NCBI RefSeq assembly: GCF_031755915.1
Contig: NC_083380.1
Location: forward strand, 13,950,001-14,014,000
From: Ziziphus jujuba
Lineage: Eukaryota > Streptophyta > Magnoliopsida > Rosales > Rhamnaceae
Reading direction: 5' to 3'
Length of the DNA: 64,000 bases
The position numbers and the translations under genes are program-made. Every line of letters begins with the position of its first letter. Within the stretch, counting starts at the first letter, position 1. Under the pieces are notes generated by a model, which saw nothing but the letters and a program-made list of their open reading frames with translations, searched no databases and had not been told where the DNA came from. Shown piece by piece: positions 60,690-64,000 of the stretch.

Positions 60690-63600
60690 CATATATATAT
60701 AGATATAATATCAAAAATGTTAGAGTTAATCAAGCTATTTACTAAATTTATTTTTTAAATAATTTGGTGAATGATACAATAATTTTTATTCGCTTATTTT
60801 TTTAATTTACTTATATTTATAATTTCATATTTAAGTTATATAAATATACTAACTATGCTACATTAACACTTGGCATTTAATAAATATTTTTGGTAAACAT
60901 TTTAGTGCATATAACATTACTAATATAATATAATATATATATATATATACACATACATATATGTATGTATGTATTTATATATTTGCTCGTGATTTATTGA
61001 TTGAAGGATGATTTTCCTTCGACAAGACAAGAATTGGCCAATGCATCATAACCTTTATGTTATGTCATATCATGTATGAATTAAAAAATTAGAAGGGATT
61101 ACTCTATTTTTTTAGGATTAGTTACATTTAGATACCTTTAATTTTTAGTGTTTTAAAATTTAGGCTCTTAACATTTGGATTTAATAATTTAGGTCTTTGA
61201 TTTTTCAATTTGTTGCAATTTGAACTTTTTCAACTTTGTTTGATAAGGCTTAACAGTTGTCTAACTGTTTTTAAACTGTATAAAAATATTAATATAAAAG
61301 ATATTAAAGTACAAAATTTTAAAATTAATTTTAAAAATTTACATTTTTAGTATCTTCTAATTTAAAGTAGAATACAATTTTATATCACTTAGGTAACCTG
61401 GATTAGCTTCTTTATTATTATTATTATTATTATTAATAAAACAAAAAACAGTTCAAAACGGTTTTTTTTAGTTAATTTATAGTTATTTTGGATGATTGAT
61501 AAATTAATTCTAATTATTAGATAATACCCACACGAATTTGAAAATAAGTAAATTATATATAATAATAAAGGAAAGAAAAAACAAAAACTATAAAACAACG
61601 AGTAACCAAATCACACCAGATATTTGAATTTGTAACAAGCAGACTCATGATCTGCCCACAGAATATTATGGATAGAAATATCCATTTATAGAAAGAACTA
61701 ACCCAAGCAGCTAATTGGGACTACATATGGTAACATGCAAGTTATTATTATTATTATAATAATAAAGGGTATTAAAGTGAAAAATTTTAAATATAATTTT
61801 AATATTTTTCATTTTAATATTTTATAATTTAAAATTTGATACAGTTTAATACCAATACATCATAAAAAGAATTGCCTAATGCAACAAAACATATATGTTA
61901 TGTCATGTCATGTATGAATTAAAAAATTAGCAGGGACTATTCTATTCTTCTAAGAGTTAATTACATTTTAATATCCTTAACTTTTAATGCTTTACAAATT
62001 AGACTCTTAATATTTTGATTTAGCATATTAGTTTTTTGATTTTTCAATTTGTTATAATTTGGGAATTTTTGACTTTTGCTTTATAAGGCTTAACAACTTT
62101 TTCACTTAACTAATGTTAAATTGTATGAAAATATCGATTTACAAGATACTAAAGCATAAAATCTTAAAATTAATTTAAAATATTTCAATTTAATTATCTT
62201 CTAATTTAAAGTTTGATACGGTTTAATACTAATCAGGTTACTTGTACTAACTACTTCTTTTCTTTTCTTTTTTATTTTATTTTATATTTTATAAAGGATA
62301 TTAAAGTGAAAAATTTTAGTATTTTACATTTTAATATTTTTTAATTTAAAAATTAATACAATTTAATATCAATCATGTATTATTATGCTTAAATCTTATA
62401 GATAAAATCAAACAAGACTCAACTTGTAATAAATTGAAAGTTTAAAGGCTTAAGCCGTTGAACTAAAAAAAAAAAATTAAGAACTTAAATTGTAAAAGCT
62501 TGAAAATTGAAAATTGAAAATTAAGAACTTAAATTGTAAAAGCTTGAAAATTGAATATTGAAGGTACGATGCAATACCCTTTGTCTTATATATAATACTA
62601 TCTATGCCCAGAAGTAATTGGAAATTAACAGTTAGTTTTGTTTTAATGCTGGACCTGTTTCCGTGTCTTGATGGTAAAAAAATATGAAGAATGTAAAAAG
62701 GGATAGATGGAATTTTGGTTTGCCCATGGCTAACACGTCGATGAAGATTATATTATTACGGAAAAATACTTTTGTTGAATGCAATTTTGTTTCTTTTAGT
62801 CAAAGGTCATTTTTGGTTCCCAAAAAAGGTCAACAGTATTTAAAGTAATTAATTGATAAACCTAAAATTTTAATTTTTAGTCAACATTATTTGAAATAAT
62901 TAAGTCTTAAACCTTAAAATTTTAATTTTTCTGTCCCCCAAAAAAGTCAACATTAAAGTAAGTAATTGATAAACCTAAAATTTTGACTCGCGCAATTTTT
63001 AAGCGGAATATATGCAATTGAAAAAAAAAAAAAAACTCTTTGAAAATGTGTCTTTTTTAACATAAACATTACCCTTTTCGTCAGCCTCTGTCTATAATAT
63101 TTTCTTTGCCTGTGTCAAGAACTAATATATATTTTTCTTTATAAAAAACAGAAGTAATATATATATATATATATATTTACCAACATTATCGACATAAAAA
63201 AAATTATCATATCTGGATATCAGGATTTCCTATCACAATTACACATCACAGTACAAAAGATTGAAGTTTACCTTATTCTTTATTTTTTTTTCCCATATTT
63301 ACTTTTAATTTATTTATAAACTTTTAATTATAAATTTACATTTATAATTTTATTCTTCCCTATAACATGCAGTATTTATGATTAATTAACATTCTTTGGA
63401 AATCAATTTCTTTTCCTGCAAAAATATTTCATGGTAGGATAGGTTTCTGCTAGTCTCCTAGACACGAGTCGCTCGACTAATTTTTGGAATTTCCAAACTT
63501 ATGCAAAAGTAAAATTAAATAAGTTAATTTTTTTTTTTCCTTATAATATCTTGGATTAACCGTTTAGATTCTTTAATATTTTCAACTTGTTGAAATTTAC

Positions 63601-64000
63601 GGAAATATTGGTACTTTTTCGTCGGAAAAGTTTCAAGGGGTAACATATATGTATGCATTATCTACTTTGATAAAGGTTTGCAGTCCCTTATCCAACAAAT
63701 ATGATGTTCTAATTCGACATTGTATAATTATTTTTATAAGTGAACTTTTCATTTTTAATATTTTTATTTAGTTTTTAAATATTGAAATGATTTTTTATAG
63801 ATATAAGAAGCAATATCCAATGCTCCATCCTGTTCTTCGTAACACATTTGTCCCCCCCAAAAAAAAAAAAAAAAATGAACAGTATTTTTATTATGTATTT
63901 TAGTTTTGATTTCCTGTAATGTTCCTACTTCAAATTAAGAAGCCAAAAAAATTCTTCCTTCGCAAATTTTTAATTTTCTCTTTTATTTATTTATCTATTT
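60690..64000. repeat. AT-rich repeats, no gene seen
   Basis: Two diverged direct repeats of about 420 bp occur at about 61000-61420 and 61860-62270, sharing GTTATGTCAT and TCATGTATGAATTAAAAAAT. A 45-bp tandem duplication lies at about 62478-62560 (GAACTTAAATTGTAAAAGCT twice). Three copies of a unit of about 70 bp (GTCAACA...AAACCTAAAATTTT) follow at 62829-62985. No coding region is supported. Confidence 0.6.

Noticed and set aside
1..64000. CRISPR arrays, operons, rRNA or tRNA genes
   Set aside because: This is eukaryotic nuclear DNA; no regular spacer arrays or cloverleaf-type sequences were noticed. A tRNAscan run would be decisive for tRNAs.

Overview
The window is AT-rich plant nuclear DNA, most likely from a woody or other rosid eudicot. 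The evidence is split genes with GT-AG introns, a complete plant-type translation termination factor gene, a tandem cluster of SABATH methyltransferase genes, plant-type hAT, LINE, Ty1/copia, TRIM and MITE elements, and an endogenous plant pararetrovirus. The species cannot be fixed from the sequence alone.

Layout. 1-3.36 kb: 3' half of a dead hAT transposon with a BED-finger transposase relic. 4.7-14.1 kb: one intact housekeeping gene, eRF3 (GTP-binding release factor), rebuilt here as 18 coding exons giving 508 residues. 16-54.5 kb: a tandem array of SABATH carboxyl methyltransferase genes, all on the + strand and all with the same three-exon plan. Five copies look intact: A 16217-18241, B 19190-21324, C 25102-27571, E 32445-35363, H 50451-52362. 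Interleaved with them are at least five broken copies and several detached exons. Gene A belongs to one subtype; B, C, E and H belong to another. Decayed last exons of the A subtype lie just downstream of B, of pseudogene D and of E, so the array seems to have grown by duplicating a two-gene block whose A-type half later decayed.

The spaces between array members are filled with mobile elements. They are a LINE carrying a nested MITE (22.1-24.3 kb), a copia relic (28.4-29.7 kb), two short hairpin MITEs (36.1 and 36.7 kb), a hAT element in the 5' leader of pseudogene F (37.2-38.05 kb), a TRIM in intron 1 of F with an exact target duplication (38.88-39.27 kb), a second LINE and copia end (41.8-43.5 kb), and a 2.44-kb hAT element with an 8-bp target duplication that cuts the last exon of pseudogene I and itself carries a nested 1.03-kb MITE (54.5-57.0 kb).

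57.6-60.7 kb is the most unusual region. It holds an endogenous caulimovirid fragment with TATA box, leader, Met-tRNA primer-binding site and movement-protein region, duplicated as a near-perfect inverted repeat. Its arms are about 1.25 kb around a 23-nt spacer, and only the left arm has the viral promoter. A transcript from that promoter would fold into a long hairpin RNA, so this is a candidate natural source of antiviral small RNAs. 60.7-64 kb is AT-rich repeat sequence without a recognisable gene.
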